A DNA stretch of 64,000 nt, from the NCBI GenBank assembly GCA_964396595.1, contig CAYNFR010000001.1:1-64000 (forward strand). Reading direction: 5' to 3'. The stretch's first letter is position 1; each line of letters begins with the position of its first letter. A model generated the notes under the pieces. It made no database searches. It saw nothing but the letters and a program-made list of their open reading frames with translations, and had not been told where the DNA came from. This DNA is from CAYNFR01 sp964396595. GTDB taxonomy: Bacteria > Bacteroidota > Bacteroidia > Chitinophagales > Saprospiraceae. This document shows positions 52,332-62,492 of this stretch, piece by piece. The translations under genes were made by a program, and so were the position numbers.

Positions 52332-55300
52332 ATGACGATTAGACTTACACTTATATTGATCGCATCGTATCTAGGAATGACTGTTTGTGCACAGAGCAGA
52401 TTAGATACCATCATTAATTCTCTGGATGCCATTGTTTACGCTGAGATAGTAGTCGATCACGATTATTTTAATCCGGATAATGGGGTTAACTACTCCTATT
52501 TGCGTCAGCAATATGAAGGCAAAGAAATATTTAACACATCGGGAGTTATCGCATTCAATGATTCTTACGTCCATATTCAGCATCGAGATATTATTAAGAA
52601 TACAGATGTTTGGGCAGTCACTAAGCGGACAAAACTCAATTATGACGCTTTTCTCAAATCTGTTACTACCCATCTCAATATCCCCTTAACTAAATCAAAG
52701 TACCGTGTTTCTCAAGTAGACGGGGACGGGCATCAGCATACTATCAGTGGATTATTATACGCAAAGGATGCAGTAATACTGACAGAAGGTTGGTATTACT
52801 GGAACGGAGAGTTGATACCTGCAGGACGTGTCGAAATAGCCTCTGCTATCAGTCCGGATCACTGGACGATCATCGTGTCACTATCTGACAATAAAGTCCT
52901 GTCAGAATCTAATGCAACAGTGTACTGCGATGCCTCAGATCCATACCATAGACATCATGCTCATCATCAGCCCATCGCGGTAAATAAAAATATTGGTGCA
53001 ACCCATTCTCATGCTGTCGAAAACGCTGCCTACAGGATATTTGCTTATCCCGTCGAATCCCCTTCACATGGCAATAGGACTTTAGTAAAATCACCTTGGG
53101 ACCCCATTGCTTCTCCGTTTGGTTGGCATGATACTGATGGGGTAATAGGTGCAGAATCAACTACGACATTCGGAAATAATGTGCGCGCATATAAGGATGC
53201 TAACAATAATGACGAGCCTGATCCTGAGCTTCCTGAAGGGGGTGTACAACTAAGATTTGATTTTCCATTTCATCGAGACAGTTCTTTACTGTTCAATCTC
53301 AATACCGACATTACGAATCTTTTCTATTGGAACAATTTACTACATGATTGGTCCCACAGGCTTGGGTTTAACGAAGCTGCGGGTAACTTTCAGATGAACA
53401 ACTATGGTCGTGGAGGACTGGAAGAAGATCCTGTGGAAGCCCAGACACTTGACGGAGGTAATACCGGCAATGCCAATTTCTCTGCCCCAAGAGATGGTAT
53501 AAGAGGTAGAATGCAAATGTATCGATGGCTCGGAGGCAGTGCTCTACAAGTCTCAGATGGGTTTCAAATAAAGGAGCACATGAATACGGGAGCAGCTAAT
53601 TTCGGTCCCGAGTTAAAGGAAGTAATCACCGAGAGAATAGTCGTCGGTGAGGACAATGTGGGCAACACATTTGACGGGTGCGAACCCTTGGTCAATACAC
53701 GTGAACTTGATGGAAGTATTGCTTTAATGGATAGAGGGACTTGTCATTTTAGTGTGAAAGTCTTTAATGCGCAAGAAGCGGGTGCTAAGGCATGTATAAT
53801 CTGCAACAACATCCCGGATGGTGGATTACTTACCATGTCTGCCGGAGACAAGGCAAGCTTGGTGAAGATACCCTCCCTATTTCTGACTAAAGAAGATTGT
53901 GATTTAATACGCAGACATATCACTGATGGAAGACAGCTCACGGCTACTTTCAATCCTGTTACGGAAATATCATCTGCCTTCGACAATGGTATTGTGGTGC
54001 ATGAATATGGTCATGGAATTTCATTGAGACTAGTAGGAGGGCCAAATAACAGCAGCTGTCTATCAAATGATGAACAAGCAGGCGAAGGATGGAGTGATTT
54101 TATAGGCCTGGTAATGACCCAGAGGCCAAATGATCGACGAGAGAAGGCGAGAGGTGTCGGCACATACGCTCTAGGTGAAAATCCTGATGGACGAGGTATA
54201 AGAAGACATAGATATAGCACTTCGATGAATGTCAATAGCCAAGTTCATAGTCATATCAGAGCTACCGCCAGACCGCATCCACTTGGAGAAGTATGGACTA
54301 TGGCTTTATGGGAACTTTATTGGGATATGATTGATCAATATGGTTATGATGCCACCTGGAACAATAGAGAAAGTGGCAATTTTAAGGCGCTACAGATAAT
54401 ATTTGATGGTATGAAAATCCAGGGATGCAATGTAGGTCTAATGGATGCACGTGATGCTATTTTATCAGCAGACATTCTTAATTACTCAGGAGAAAATCAA
54501 TGTTTAATCTGGGCCACATTCGCAAAAAGAGGGCTAGGATCAAATGCTATACAAGGAAACATCACCACTAGAGCGGATAATAAGGATGGATTTGATATTC
54601 CGAAAGATTGTAAAAATGCAATCCTGCTGAGTAGTAAATTCCGCCCGATAATTAATAGCACTGATACTTTTGAAATAGCTTATACCATCGAAAATTATAA
54701 AGATAGACCTATCGCCCCACTTTCAGTAACAATTGAATTGCCGGACGATGTGCGTATCAAGTCTGTTACCTCAAATCATACCCATACTATCAGAGAAAAC
54801 CGAATCGATTTAACCATCAATCACTTGCCCTACGGCCAATCTACAGATGTACAGATTTCAGCAATTACAGATAATGCAGAAGGCGGAAGAACTTTTTATG
54901 CCGAAAATTTCAGTCAAGACCTGAATATGGAAATTGGCGTTAATAATCCTTCCTTGTCAAATTGGAAGATTTCATTTGACGAAGACATCAATTCTTTCGT
55001 AGCGAATATGAGCGGGGACTCTTTTGGCGGCGAATCGACTCTTAGTTTTCCTTTCAGAGTAAACGTAAGCTCAGCCAATAATCTTCTCCTATTTCGCCAT
55101 CGTTACGACACCCAACTAGGCATCGATGGCGGTATTGTTGAGGTGTCAACAGACGACGGGGATTCATGGAACTCAATACCGTCATCCATGTTCAAGTACA
55201 ATGGATATGATGACGAGATAACTTATGATATACTCTATAACAAGACGAGACCCGCGTTCACGGGATCAAAAGCTTATAATTACTCCATTGTAGATTTGTC

Positions 55301-55790
55301 GGATTTTCTGGGTCGTAATATAATGCTGAGGTTTAATTACGTATTGCAGACGCTGATAGAAAGCGACACCACACAGGGATGGTCATTGAGCCATGTGGCT
55401 CTGGTTGAAAAAAAACAAAAGCAATTCAAATTATCGGTAAAGGAAGAAGGGCAACTTTCTACCCTACTTATTGATCCTTATTGGATGTTGGGACAAGATA
55501 TCTCTACCAATACAGAAGAAGTAGAAATAGCATCATTCGACAATGAATTGATTCTTTCCCCAACACCGGCAATAGATATGATGACTATCAGTTGGGTTCA
55601 AGAAAACTCCTCGGTCATTCGGATTGTTGTGCTCAACAACATGGGGCAGACAATCCTCAGTCATAATGTTTCAGCAGTAAGCGGAGAAAACAAGCTCCCT
55701 TTAAATATTGCTGAAATACCCGCCGGCACGTACACTTTGCATCTTTTAGATGGAAATCATACAGTCACTCGTTTATTCATAAAAATATAA
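52332..55790 (+). CDS. T9SS-exported M36 (fungalysin) metalloprotease
   Basis: About 1152 residues from the ATG at 52332, chosen because it opens MTIRLTLILIASYLGMTVCA, a signal peptide; an upstream TTG adds seven residues. The FTP-type propeptide (to about 240) precedes an M36 catalytic domain. HEYGHGISLRLVGG (about 555) has the zinc HExxH, and EGWSDFIGL gives the third ligand Glu. A PA domain (about 440-540, LVNTRELDGSIALMDRGTCHF) is inserted. A jelly-roll-like domain (about 860-1060) and a type IX sorting domain end the protein. It probably degrades extracellular protein for nutrition. Confidence 0.93.
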   Translation: MTIRLTLILIASYLGMTVCAQSRLDTIINSLDAIVYAEIVVDHDYFNPDNGVNYSYLRQQYEGKEIFNTSGVIAFNDSYVHIQHRDIIKNTDVWAVTKRTKLNYDAFLKSVTTHLNIPLTKSKYRVSQVDGDGHQHTISGLLYAKDAVILTEGWYYWNGELIPAGRVEIASAISPDHWTIIVSLSDNKVLSESNATVYCDASDPYHRHHAHHQPIAVNKNIGATHSHAVENAAYRIFAYPVESPSHGNRTLVKSPWDPIASPFGWHDTDGVIGAESTTTFGNNVRAYKDANNNDEPDPELPEGGVQLRFDFPFHRDSSLLFNLNTDITNLFYWNNLLHDWSHRLGFNEAAGNFQMNNYGRGGLEEDPVEAQTLDGGNTGNANFSAPRDGIRGRMQMYRWLGGSALQVSDGFQIKEHMNTGAANFGPELKEVITERIVVGEDNVGNTFDGCEPLVNTRELDGSIALMDRGTCHFSVKVFNAQEAGAKACIICNNIPDGGLLTMSAGDKASLVKIPSLFLTKEDCDLIRRHITDGRQLTATFNPVTEISSAFDNGIVVHEYGHGISLRLVGGPNNSSCLSNDEQAGEGWSDFIGLVMTQRPNDRREKARGVGTYALGENPDGRGIRRHRYSTSMNVNSQVHSHIRATARPHPLGEVWTMALWELYWDMIDQYGYDATWNNRESGNFKALQIIFDGMKIQGCNVGLMDARDAILSADILNYSGENQCLIWATFAKRGLGSNAIQGNITTRADNKDGFDIPKDCKNAILLSSKFRPIINSTDTFEIAYTIENYKDRPIAPLSVTIELPDDVRIKSVTSNHTHTIRENRIDLTINHLPYGQSTDVQISAITDNAEGGRTFYAENFSQDLNMEIGVNNPSLSNWKISFDEDINSFVANMSGDSFGGESTLSFPFRVNVSSANNLLLFRHRYDTQLGIDGGIVEVSTDDGDSWNSIPSSMFKYNGYDDEITYDILYNKTRPAFTGSKAYNYSIVDLSDFLGRNIMLRFNYVLQTLIESDTTQGWSLSHVALVEKKQKQFKLSVKEEGQLSTLLIDPYWMLGQDISTNTEEVEIASFDNELILSPTPAIDMMTISWVQENSSVIRIVVLNNMGQTILSHNVSAVSGENKLPLNIAEIPAGTYTLHLLDGNHTVTRLFIKI

Positions 55791-55833
55791 ATCGGAATAC
55801 GCTGTTTCCTCTCTAGATCGAGTAAATATCAAC

Positions 55834-56985
55834 ATGCCGCATGACATCACCATAGATATGACGGACGTCAAACGACCTACATACGTAGAAGTTGATCTTG
55901 CGATAGTGCGAAAAAATTATCACGCCTTAAAACAATTTGTAGGTGACAATGTCAAGATGCTGTGTGTATTGAAGGCCAATGCTTACGGTCATGGGCTGAT
56001 AACTGTAGCTAAATTGCTCCAAGAAGAAAAAGCAGCGTACATCGGTGTAGCCTACTTGGAAGAAGCATTACTACTACGTAAAAATCAGATCAAGCTACCT
56101 ATATTGGTGATGGGTGGTATTGTAGGTGATCAGCTACCTCATTTCATACGGCATGATATCACCATATGTGCTTCATCAATCGAAAAACTCACGCATATAA
56201 ACAATTGTGCAAGGAGTCTAGGCAAAAAGGCTATTGTACATATCAAGGTGGATACAGGAATGGAGAGAATAGGTATTCATTATTATAACGCACATAAACT
56301 CTTGGCCTTCGCGCAAACTTGTGCGAATTGTATAATCGAAGGAATATTCAGTCATCTCGCCAATGCTGAAGATACGACACATCCGCTGAACAATGTACAA
56401 GCGGCTCGTTTTAACGATGTGCTTTATTTTTATAATAAAGAAAGATTGAGTACACCTCCCTTCGTTCACTTTTGTAATAGTGCAGCTACTTTTACTTCCC
56501 CTCATTTACACTATAGTATGGTGCGCGTTGGTTTAGCTTTATTTGGCATCCTGCCAGCAAAAAATTTCCACTCTCCTGCATCCGTTTATCCGGCGTTGAG
56601 CTGGAAGACGAAGGTGGTATATTTCAAAGTTGTTAAACCGGGGCATAGCATCAGCTATGGAAGTATCTGGACGGCTGATACACTTACACGCATCGTTACA
56701 TTGCCTGTGGGCTATGGTGATGGTTATTTACGCAGCAGTAGTAATGTGGCGCATGTGCTAATAAACGGCAAGCAGTATCCTGTAAGAGGCAAAATATGTA
56801 TGGATCAAATGATGATAGATATAGGCTGGGATAGTGCCTATAATGGAGACGACGTAGTGCTACTAGGTGTTCAAGATGGCCTACAGATTACCGTCCACGA
56901 CCTTGCAGAATGGGCAGACACTATACCTTATGAAATATTGACCAATATCAATACGCGTGTACCGAGAGTGTATATTGATAAATAA
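55834..56985 (+). CDS. alr: Alanine racemase
   Basis: 383 residues, PLP-dependent. The N-terminal barrel has VLKANAYGHG with the PLP Lys (about 50), and the C-terminal domain has the catalytic Tyr in SYGSIW plus VGYGDGYLR, RGKICMDQMMID. It makes D-alanine for peptidoglycan. In many Bacteroidota alr is fused to murF; here it is a standalone enzyme of usual length. Confidence 0.97.
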   Translation: MPHDITIDMTDVKRPTYVEVDLAIVRKNYHALKQFVGDNVKMLCVLKANAYGHGLITVAKLLQEEKAAYIGVAYLEEALLLRKNQIKLPILVMGGIVGDQLPHFIRHDITICASSIEKLTHINNCARSLGKKAIVHIKVDTGMERIGIHYYNAHKLLAFAQTCANCIIEGIFSHLANAEDTTHPLNNVQAARFNDVLYFYNKERLSTPPFVHFCNSAATFTSPHLHYSMVRVGLALFGILPAKNFHSPASVYPALSWKTKVVYFKVVKPGHSISYGSIWTADTLTRIVTLPVGYGDGYLRSSSNVAHVLINGKQYPVRGKICMDQMMIDIGWDSAYNGDDVVLLGVQDGLQITVHDLAEWADTIPYEILTNINTRVPRVYIDK

Positions 56986-57025
56986 GATGTGCCTAGCTAT
57001 CAGTGATTATTGTTCCACTACAGTC

Positions 57026-58258
57026 TTAGTCAATAATAGCAGAATAAACAAATTGCCTCATTTTCTCGGCATAAAAGTTTGTATATGGCCAATGTTGCGC
57101 CATCAATATTGCGACTAAATCTTCAGCAGGATCAACAACAAAATAGGTGTTAAATGCACCGCTCCAGTAGAATGATCCTTCCGAACCAGAAGCTTTATTT
57201 TTTGCAAGATTCTTTAACACGCCGAACCCTAATCCGAATCCATTTCCGGGACTATAAATAAGTCCTTCTATATGATTAGCTGTCATCAGCTCAAGTGTCT
57301 TACGGCTGATGATTCGCTTGCCATTATGTGATCCATTATTGAGAAGCATTAAGGAGAACTTCATATAATCTTCAGCAGTAGAATATAAACCATGTGTGCC
57401 ACCGAATAAGGTATTTCCTTCTGCCGGAGCCCATGCGTCTATTGCCTTGACTGTACCATCACTTTCAGACTGATGTAGTCCCGCTACACGGCTTTGTTCT
57501 TCTTTATGGACATTGTAACCCGTATCTTTCATTCCCAGAGGCTCAAAAATTCGTTCTTTGAGAAAAACAGCAAGCGATTGACCACTTATTTTTTCGATTA
57601 GCAATCCAAGGACATCCGGAGAAGCACTGTAATTCCATTGATTGCCGGGATGTCCCATCAAGGGATAAGCTAACAAAGCTGATACCCTTTCTTCTAGTGT
57701 CTTATGTTCAGACTCGTACAGGATTTTTCGAAGATTAGTGTCGTACTCGTTGTCACCTAATCCGTGAGAAAAACCGGCTGTATGCGATAATAAATGCCAA
57801 ATTAACACAGGTCTTTCCGGATTTACATATTCGACTTCATTGGCCTTTACTTGAATTACTTTAAGGTCATTAAATGCAGGTATAAACTTAGATACAGGAT
57901 CATTGAGATTGAATCTCCCTTCTTCATATAGGGTCATAAATGCGATACTGACGATCGGTTTCGTCATGGATTGAATAAAAAAGATCTTATCTGTAGTCAT
58001 TGGCGACACGTCGCCAAGGCTATTATATCCTAGTGCCTTGTAATGTGCTACTTCTCCCTTTCTCACCACAAGACTTACCGCTCCGGCTATTTTTCTATTC
58101 TTGATTTCATCTTCAAGGAAGGATTCATAACGTGCCAATCCTTCATTACTAATACTGGCTGCAGCGGGGTTCGTTTTAGAAAAATTCTGCGCACTTACAA
58201 ATGGGATAAATAAATATAAGATAATATTGAGTGCCAAGATTTGTGAAAAGAATCGCAT
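57026..58258 (-). CDS. Serine hydrolase, class C beta-lactamase/transpeptidase-like
   Basis: 410 residues with a signal peptide (about 1-23, ending FVSAQ). The S-x-x-K motif SMTK (about 97-100) in FFIQSMTKPIVS is followed by YSA in WNYSASPDVLG and HGLYSTAEDY as the third motif. This is the beta-lactamase-like family S12; such proteins are often esterases, D-aminopeptidases or PBP-like enzymes and need not hydrolyse beta-lactams. It follows the SRPBCC gene by 39 bp and is likely co-transcribed. Periplasmic. Confidence 0.9.
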   Translation of the reverse strand: MRFFSQILALNIILYLFIPFVSAQNFSKTNPAAASISNEGLARYESFLEDEIKNRKIAGAVSLVVRKGEVAHYKALGYNSLGDVSPMTTDKIFFIQSMTKPIVSIAFMTLYEEGRFNLNDPVSKFIPAFNDLKVIQVKANEVEYVNPERPVLIWHLLSHTAGFSHGLGDNEYDTNLRKILYESEHKTLEERVSALLAYPLMGHPGNQWNYSASPDVLGLLIEKISGQSLAVFLKERIFEPLGMKDTGYNVHKEEQSRVAGLHQSESDGTVKAIDAWAPAEGNTLFGGTHGLYSTAEDYMKFSLMLLNNGSHNGKRIISRKTLELMTANHIEGLIYSPGNGFGLGFGVLKNLAKNKASGSEGSFYWSGAFNTYFVVDPAEDLVAILMAQHWPYTNFYAEKMRQFVYSAIID

Positions 58259-58297
58259 ACATTTAGTATTTTAAGCTTATTGTTTTAAATAGATAAA

Positions 58298-59323
58298 TCA
58301 ATTTTGAGAAGTGTAAAAGTACGTTATTCTAGTAATCATCCTAGATGAATCGAAAACCCCTTTTTCTTCAGTAATATATTCTTCTATGATCGGATAATCT
58401 AGGAGAAGATCTCTATCCATAGCAAACTCTCTAAGTGCTTGATGAGCCAAGCTTTTAAGCTGTGTGTCTCCTCTATGATCACAAGAGATAACAGGACGAC
58501 TTGGCATTTCAAAATGTATGGTACCCGGAAGTGAAACATCTTGAGTTACAGGAATGGCAACAGCTATACTTGCCTGACCTCTAGCCTCGTCCACATTAAA
58601 AAATAATGTCCGGGGATTGCCTGCCATGTCGATGCCGGCTTCCTGAATTCGGCTGAATAAGGACCCGATATTGGATGAAAAAAACAATTGAATATCTTCC
58701 ATCGGTACGACTTGTCGTGTCATAACATAAACGGTTGCTGGCCATTCTATTTCGCTATTTATATGGTAACCATAGTAGATTTGATCGTTTGCCCTCTCCT
58801 CTGCCAGTTTCTTGAGGTTTTGCAAGCCTTCTTTGTACATCCTTGTCATTTCTGATCGCATTCTCATCACCACGGCCATTCCTCTGAACAAAAATGGCAT
58901 GGGTGTACTTTGAAAATCCCAAGTCACATCAACTTTCTCAGAACTGTGTTCGAGATGAATGGTAGAATAATTCACGCCATCCCATCCTTGAAACTTTAAT
59001 TCAGATCGGACCAACTTATTCCGCTCTGATGCAGTAATGCGCTGTGTTCCGGAACCGTTAATTTTTCCCGACCACGAACTGGTAGCTCCTACACCATCAG
59101 ATACCTCATTGTATTCTGCAACATTAGTTGTATCCCCTATTGTCCAAGCATTCCATAGCTCTGTTTTCTTGAGATTATTTACCAGATTGAAAACAACCGG
59201 GGCAGAAGCATTGATTTGGATGTTCTCGGACATCGAAAGATCCTTAGGCCCCGTTAAACATAAAAGTAGGTATATCAGAAACACTGTGCCGATAAGATAA
59301 AGAGGATATTTTATGTACTTCAT
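58298..59323 (-). CDS. SRPBCC/GyrI-like membrane-anchored protein
   Basis: 341 residues. One N-terminal membrane helix (about 5-24) precedes a START/SRPBCC domain (about 34-170: IQINASAPVVFNLVNNLKKTELW) and a second part (about 185-341) with a GyrI/AraC-binding-like pattern (VYVMTRQVVPMEDIQLFF, then FAMDRDLLLDYPIIEEYIT). This two-domain arrangement is common in Bacteroidota and may bind a hydrophobic small molecule. It is upstream of a serine hydrolase gene with 39 bp between. Confidence 0.8.
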   Translation of the reverse strand: MKYIKYPLYLIGTVFLIYLLLCLTGPKDLSMSENIQINASAPVVFNLVNNLKKTELWNAWTIGDTTNVAEYNEVSDGVGATSSWSGKINGSGTQRITASERNKLVRSELKFQGWDGVNYSTIHLEHSSEKVDVTWDFQSTPMPFLFRGMAVVMRMRSEMTRMYKEGLQNLKKLAEERANDQIYYGYHINSEIEWPATVYVMTRQVVPMEDIQLFFSSNIGSLFSRIQEAGIDMAGNPRTLFFNVDEARGQASIAVAIPVTQDVSLPGTIHFEMPSRPVISCDHRGDTQLKSLAHQALREFAMDRDLLLDYPIIEEYITEEKGVFDSSRMITRITYFYTSQN

Positions 59324-59503
59324 GCGAATCAGATATAGAAGATTATTATTGCCGATGTAAAGTTAGTTTATGGTTTGAGATAAAAAGGAAATTCTTGCTC
59401 ATAGGATCAAAACCTTCAATTTTATTCCCCAATAGGGTTATAAATAAAGTTATCGACAAGATTTCCAGTAAATGGCTTGTCAGTTCTTTGTTACCTTTGA
59501 GCT

Positions 59504-60262
59504 ATGGGTTCACAAACAATGCTCGATTTTGCTCGTCCTCATTTGGCCATTTTAATTGATCCTGAAAAAGCCAATACAGAAAGTTTTGAAGTACTTCTTG
59601 AATACTTAGGGAAGGGATATGGAGACGTAATTCTGATAGGAGGTAGTACTGCCACAGCAGAGAATATTGATTGCTTGATTGAAAAAGTTAAAGCCAGATG
59701 TAGCCAGAAAATATACTTGTTCCCGGGCAATCAAATGCAACTTTCTGATAGAGCAGACGGCATATTAGTTTTAAGTTTATTGTCAGGGCGAAATCCTGAG
59801 TACCTCATTGGAAAGCTTGTGGATCACGCCATTAAGATTAAAGGATTAAACATCGACACGGTAAGCACTGCTTATCTGTTAATTGAAGGAGGAAAGGTAT
59901 CGGCTATAGAATATGTAACTAAAACGAAACCCATACCGATTGATCAATCCGAAATCATTTTGGCCACAGCAACATCAGCGGAGTTACTCGGCTTTAAAGC
60001 CATCTATCTTGAAGCAGGAAGTGGTGCTATAAATCCTGTATCCTCGGAGCTGATAAAAATGGTTAGAGATAGTTGTCAATGCTTTTTAATTGTGGGTGGT
60101 GGAATAAAAACATCTTCTCAGCTAATAGAGGCGATAACAGCAGGAGCAGATTTAGTTGTCATTGGCAACATTCTCGAAGAAAAACCAGAATTGTTGCCAA
60201 TATTCTGTGAGCAACTCAGAGCGTTCAGTAATGTTGACATCGCAGATGCTATCAGATCTTAG
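59504..60262 (+). CDS. Geranylgeranylglyceryl phosphate synthase (group II, PcrB-like)
   Basis: 252 residues, a TIM barrel: HLAILIDPEKANTESF at the N-terminus and the family's GGSTATAENID, LFPGNQMQLS and the C-terminal YLEAGSGAINPVSSELI and VGGGIKTSSQLIEA phosphate-binding loops. It joins a polyprenyl diphosphate to sn-glycerol-1-phosphate, an archaeal-type ether-lipid step. Group II enzymes occur in Bacteroidota, where their lipid product and role are still unclear. It stands alone. Confidence 0.92.
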   Translation: MGSQTMLDFARPHLAILIDPEKANTESFEVLLEYLGKGYGDVILIGGSTATAENIDCLIEKVKARCSQKIYLFPGNQMQLSDRADGILVLSLLSGRNPEYLIGKLVDHAIKIKGLNIDTVSTAYLLIEGGKVSAIEYVTKTKPIPIDQSEIILATATSAELLGFKAIYLEAGSGAINPVSSELIKMVRDSCQCFLIVGGGIKTSSQLIEAITAGADLVVIGNILEEKPELLPIFCEQLRAFSNVDIADAIRS

Positions 60263-60921
60263 GAGAATCTTAACTTTTCGGCTATTTATCTTTTAGGAAT
60301 ATCATATTAACCGTCAGTTATATAAATAAAGGGTGAACCGAATTATTTCGTAGCCTATCTGCAGGAGCTATAAATGTTCTCCTTTTTGTTGATAAATATT
60401 GATTTGCTAATGTGCTGCCAGCGGGTTGAAAAGTCTTATGGCATTTACTCTTACAACGCGTAAATCTAGCTTCTTATAAAGAGGAAAATCTCAGAAATTT
60501 TAAAAATCCTGAGGCATGATTTACTCCAATTCATCTCTATAATCAAGCTACGCCAAAGAAAAAGGGGGGCCTTGTCACATTAGACAGACACCCCCCTCAC
60601 CAGTAGTGTAAAACAAAATAATTGCATCAAAGATAAAGGAAAAATAAATAGTAAAGCAACTGTTTCACAAAATTTTTTTTGTTTTTAAAACAGCTAGCAA
60701 ATTGGTCACAGGATGACCACGCTTTAGGAAATTTATATTATTCCTATATTTAATATTTTAATTAACAGACTTGAGATATAATATAGAACTAAGAAATCCA
60801 GTATAGTCTTTCTAACGACTCTGAATACACCTATTTAGGGAGGTGTTTACGAGCCTAAGTTTAAATCAGAATGGAAAACCCAGAAAGTGTTGTCGTGGAG
60901 AGTTTTATGAAACGCCCTCTA
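60263..60921. other. Intergenic region with a possible small RNA
   Basis: About 660 bp between two convergent genes. A strong hairpin with a T-run on the minus strand (60559-60596) and a promoter-like pair upstream of it (60628-60659) suggest a short RNA. The remaining sequence is AT-rich with no conserved frame. Confidence 0.5.
60559..60624 (-). ncRNA. Possible small RNA ending in a strong terminator hairpin
   Basis: On the minus strand TTG (60659-60657) and TATCTTTG (60635-60628), 21 bp apart, match the Bacteroidota promoter. About 60 bases later GGGGGG (60596-60591) pairs with CCCCCC (60569-60564), with an inner TGTC/GACA stem, followed by TTTTT. The unit would be a ~65-base transcript, mostly the terminator. 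It could also be the 3' end of the zinc-ribbon operon transcript. No known RNA family is claimed. Confidence 0.4.
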
Positions 60922-61686
60922 TTACGCCGGTTGGTGCTTATCTTTCATCTCGTCGGCTAGGATCTCGTCAACAAGAACGCGTCCACAATGCTCACAAGCC
61001 ATGACATTCTTATAAAGACCGATCTCGATTTGCACTTGTGGAGGTATTCTGTTGAAACATCCACCGCATGCATCGCGCTCCACGGTCACCACCGCGAGGC
61101 CGTTACGATATCTCCCGCGAATTTTGTCATAAGATTTGATCAAGACATCTGAAATCTCTTGTCGGGCCTTATCAGATGATGCTCTTAATTTCTCTTCTTC
61201 TACATCCGTTTTTTCGAGTATCTTGCTCAACTCAACTTTCTTTTGGCTAAGATTATCCTTTTTAGCTGATAGTCTTTCAGAAGCTTCATTGAGGGTGGCA
61301 AGCTTAGCATCCTTTTGTACGGTTACTTCTCCCATTTTCTTTTGAGAAAGCTGTATTTCAAGTTTCTGAAGTTCGATCTCTTTAGTAAGTGCCTCGAATT
61401 CTCTATTATTTTTTACTTCATCCAGCTGCTTATTATATCGCTCAATAAGCATTTCAGATTGCTTGATATTATGGTTATGGTTGCTGATGTCCCTTTCAGA
61501 ATCGCTCACTCTTTCCATTAGTTTAGCAACGCGTGTTTCTAAACCGGCAATCTCGTCCTCGAGATCACCAACTTCGATAGGTAACTCTCCCTTAAGAATC
61601 TGAATCTCATCTATTTGTGAGTCGATTAGTTGTAGAGAATATAGTTTTCTTAATCTTTCTTCTACGCCTTGAACTGTCTTAGCCAT
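60922..61686 (-). CDS. Coiled-coil zinc-ribbon protein (CdsZ/C4-type)
   Basis: 254 residues. A long antiparallel coiled coil (about 20-190, heavily Glu/Lys/Leu) is followed by a C-terminal zinc ribbon with CGGCFNR then CEHCGR, four Cys ligands. This is the CT398/CdsZ-like family present across many bacteria, thought to bind RNA or partner proteins such as sigma54 or flagellar components in some species. It is the last gene of the uvrB operon. Confidence 0.88.
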   Translation of the reverse strand: MAKTVQGVEERLRKLYSLQLIDSQIDEIQILKGELPIEVGDLEDEIAGLETRVAKLMERVSDSERDISNHNHNIKQSEMLIERYNKQLDEVKNNREFEALTKEIELQKLEIQLSQKKMGEVTVQKDAKLATLNEASERLSAKKDNLSQKKVELSKILEKTDVEEEKLRASSDKARQEISDVLIKSYDKIRGRYRNGLAVVTVERDACGGCFNRIPPQVQIEIGLYKNVMACEHCGRVLVDEILADEMKDKHQPA

Positions 61687-61694
61687 ATGATTTA

Positions 61695-62492
61695 TTAATG
61701 ATAATAGACTGGATTAGTAACCATTTTTGTGCAATGGGCTGCAAAATTAGGAAATTTCTCTTTAATATGGTCAAATAATAATTGTATTGTAAAGTACTCG
61801 CTTTCATAATGCCCAATATCCATCAATACTATCTTGCCGTCTGCTTCAAAAAATTCGTGATATTTGATATCACTGCTGATATATACATCTGCTCCTGCCT
61901 TGATAGCATCTTTGATTAAGAAACTTCCAGAACCTCCACACACTGCCACAGTCTTTATATTATCATGTAGCTGAGCGGTATGTCGTATGAGCTTGCATTC
62001 CATCCTGTTCTTGAGGTTAGCACTAAACAATTCAAAGCTTATTGGCTCTGCAAGCACCCCTATCATTCCCGCTCCGACTTGCACCTCATTATTGGATAAT
62101 AGCTCATTAGGTCTTAGTAGTCTGACATCTCGCAATCCGAGTCGCTGGCAGATTCGTGTATTGACGCCATTTCGATAAACATTGTCCAGATTAGTATGAA
62201 TAGCGTATAATGCAATATCATGCTTAATCGCCATGCGCACTGCTCGATGAACATAATAATCCGGTGTAAATTTTTTTATACCTGAAAATATTATGGGATG
62301 GTGAGAGACTATCACATCACAATGCAAATCTATCGCCTCCTGAATCACCTCCGGTATGCAATCCAGTGAGACCATTACCCCGTTTATCTCTTGAGCCGGG
62401 TCTCCTACTAACAATCCGGCATTATCATAAGGCTCTTGATACTTTAGTGGTGCTAAAGCTTCAAGATGATCCGTTAGTTCCTTTAAAATCAT
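61695..62492 (-). CDS. Nif3-like dinuclear metal-centre protein
   Basis: 265 residues from the ATG at 62492, chosen because it overlaps the upstream gene less than the TTG at 62510. The Nif3/YbgI metal site is present: DCDVIVSHHPIIF with the HH pair, HTNLD and later H-containing segments (MDIGHYESEYF). It is the short form without the inserted PII-like domain seen in many homologues. Proposed as a GTP cyclohydrolase I-like or other metal enzyme; function not settled. It overlaps the rfaE2 3' end by 32 bp. Confidence 0.92.
   Translation of the reverse strand: MILKELTDHLEALAPLKYQEPYDNAGLLVGDPAQEINGVMVSLDCIPEVIQEAIDLHCDVIVSHHPIIFSGIKKFTPDYYVHRAVRMAIKHDIALYAIHTNLDNVYRNGVNTRICQRLGLRDVRLLRPNELLSNNEVQVGAGMIGVLAEPISFELFSANLKNRMECKLIRHTAQLHDNIKTVAVCGGSGSFLIKDAIKAGADVYISSDIKYHEFFEADGKIVLMDIGHYESEYFTIQLLFDHIKEKFPNFAAHCTKMVTNPVYYH

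Noticed and set aside
57026..58258. Beta-lactamase resistance gene
   Set aside because: Only general S12-family motifs are present; many such proteins are esterases or peptidases, so no resistance is claimed.
60625..60627. Leader peptide starting at the ATG just after the -7 element
   Set aside because: The ATG would lie at or before the expected transcript start, so a translated leader is unlikely.
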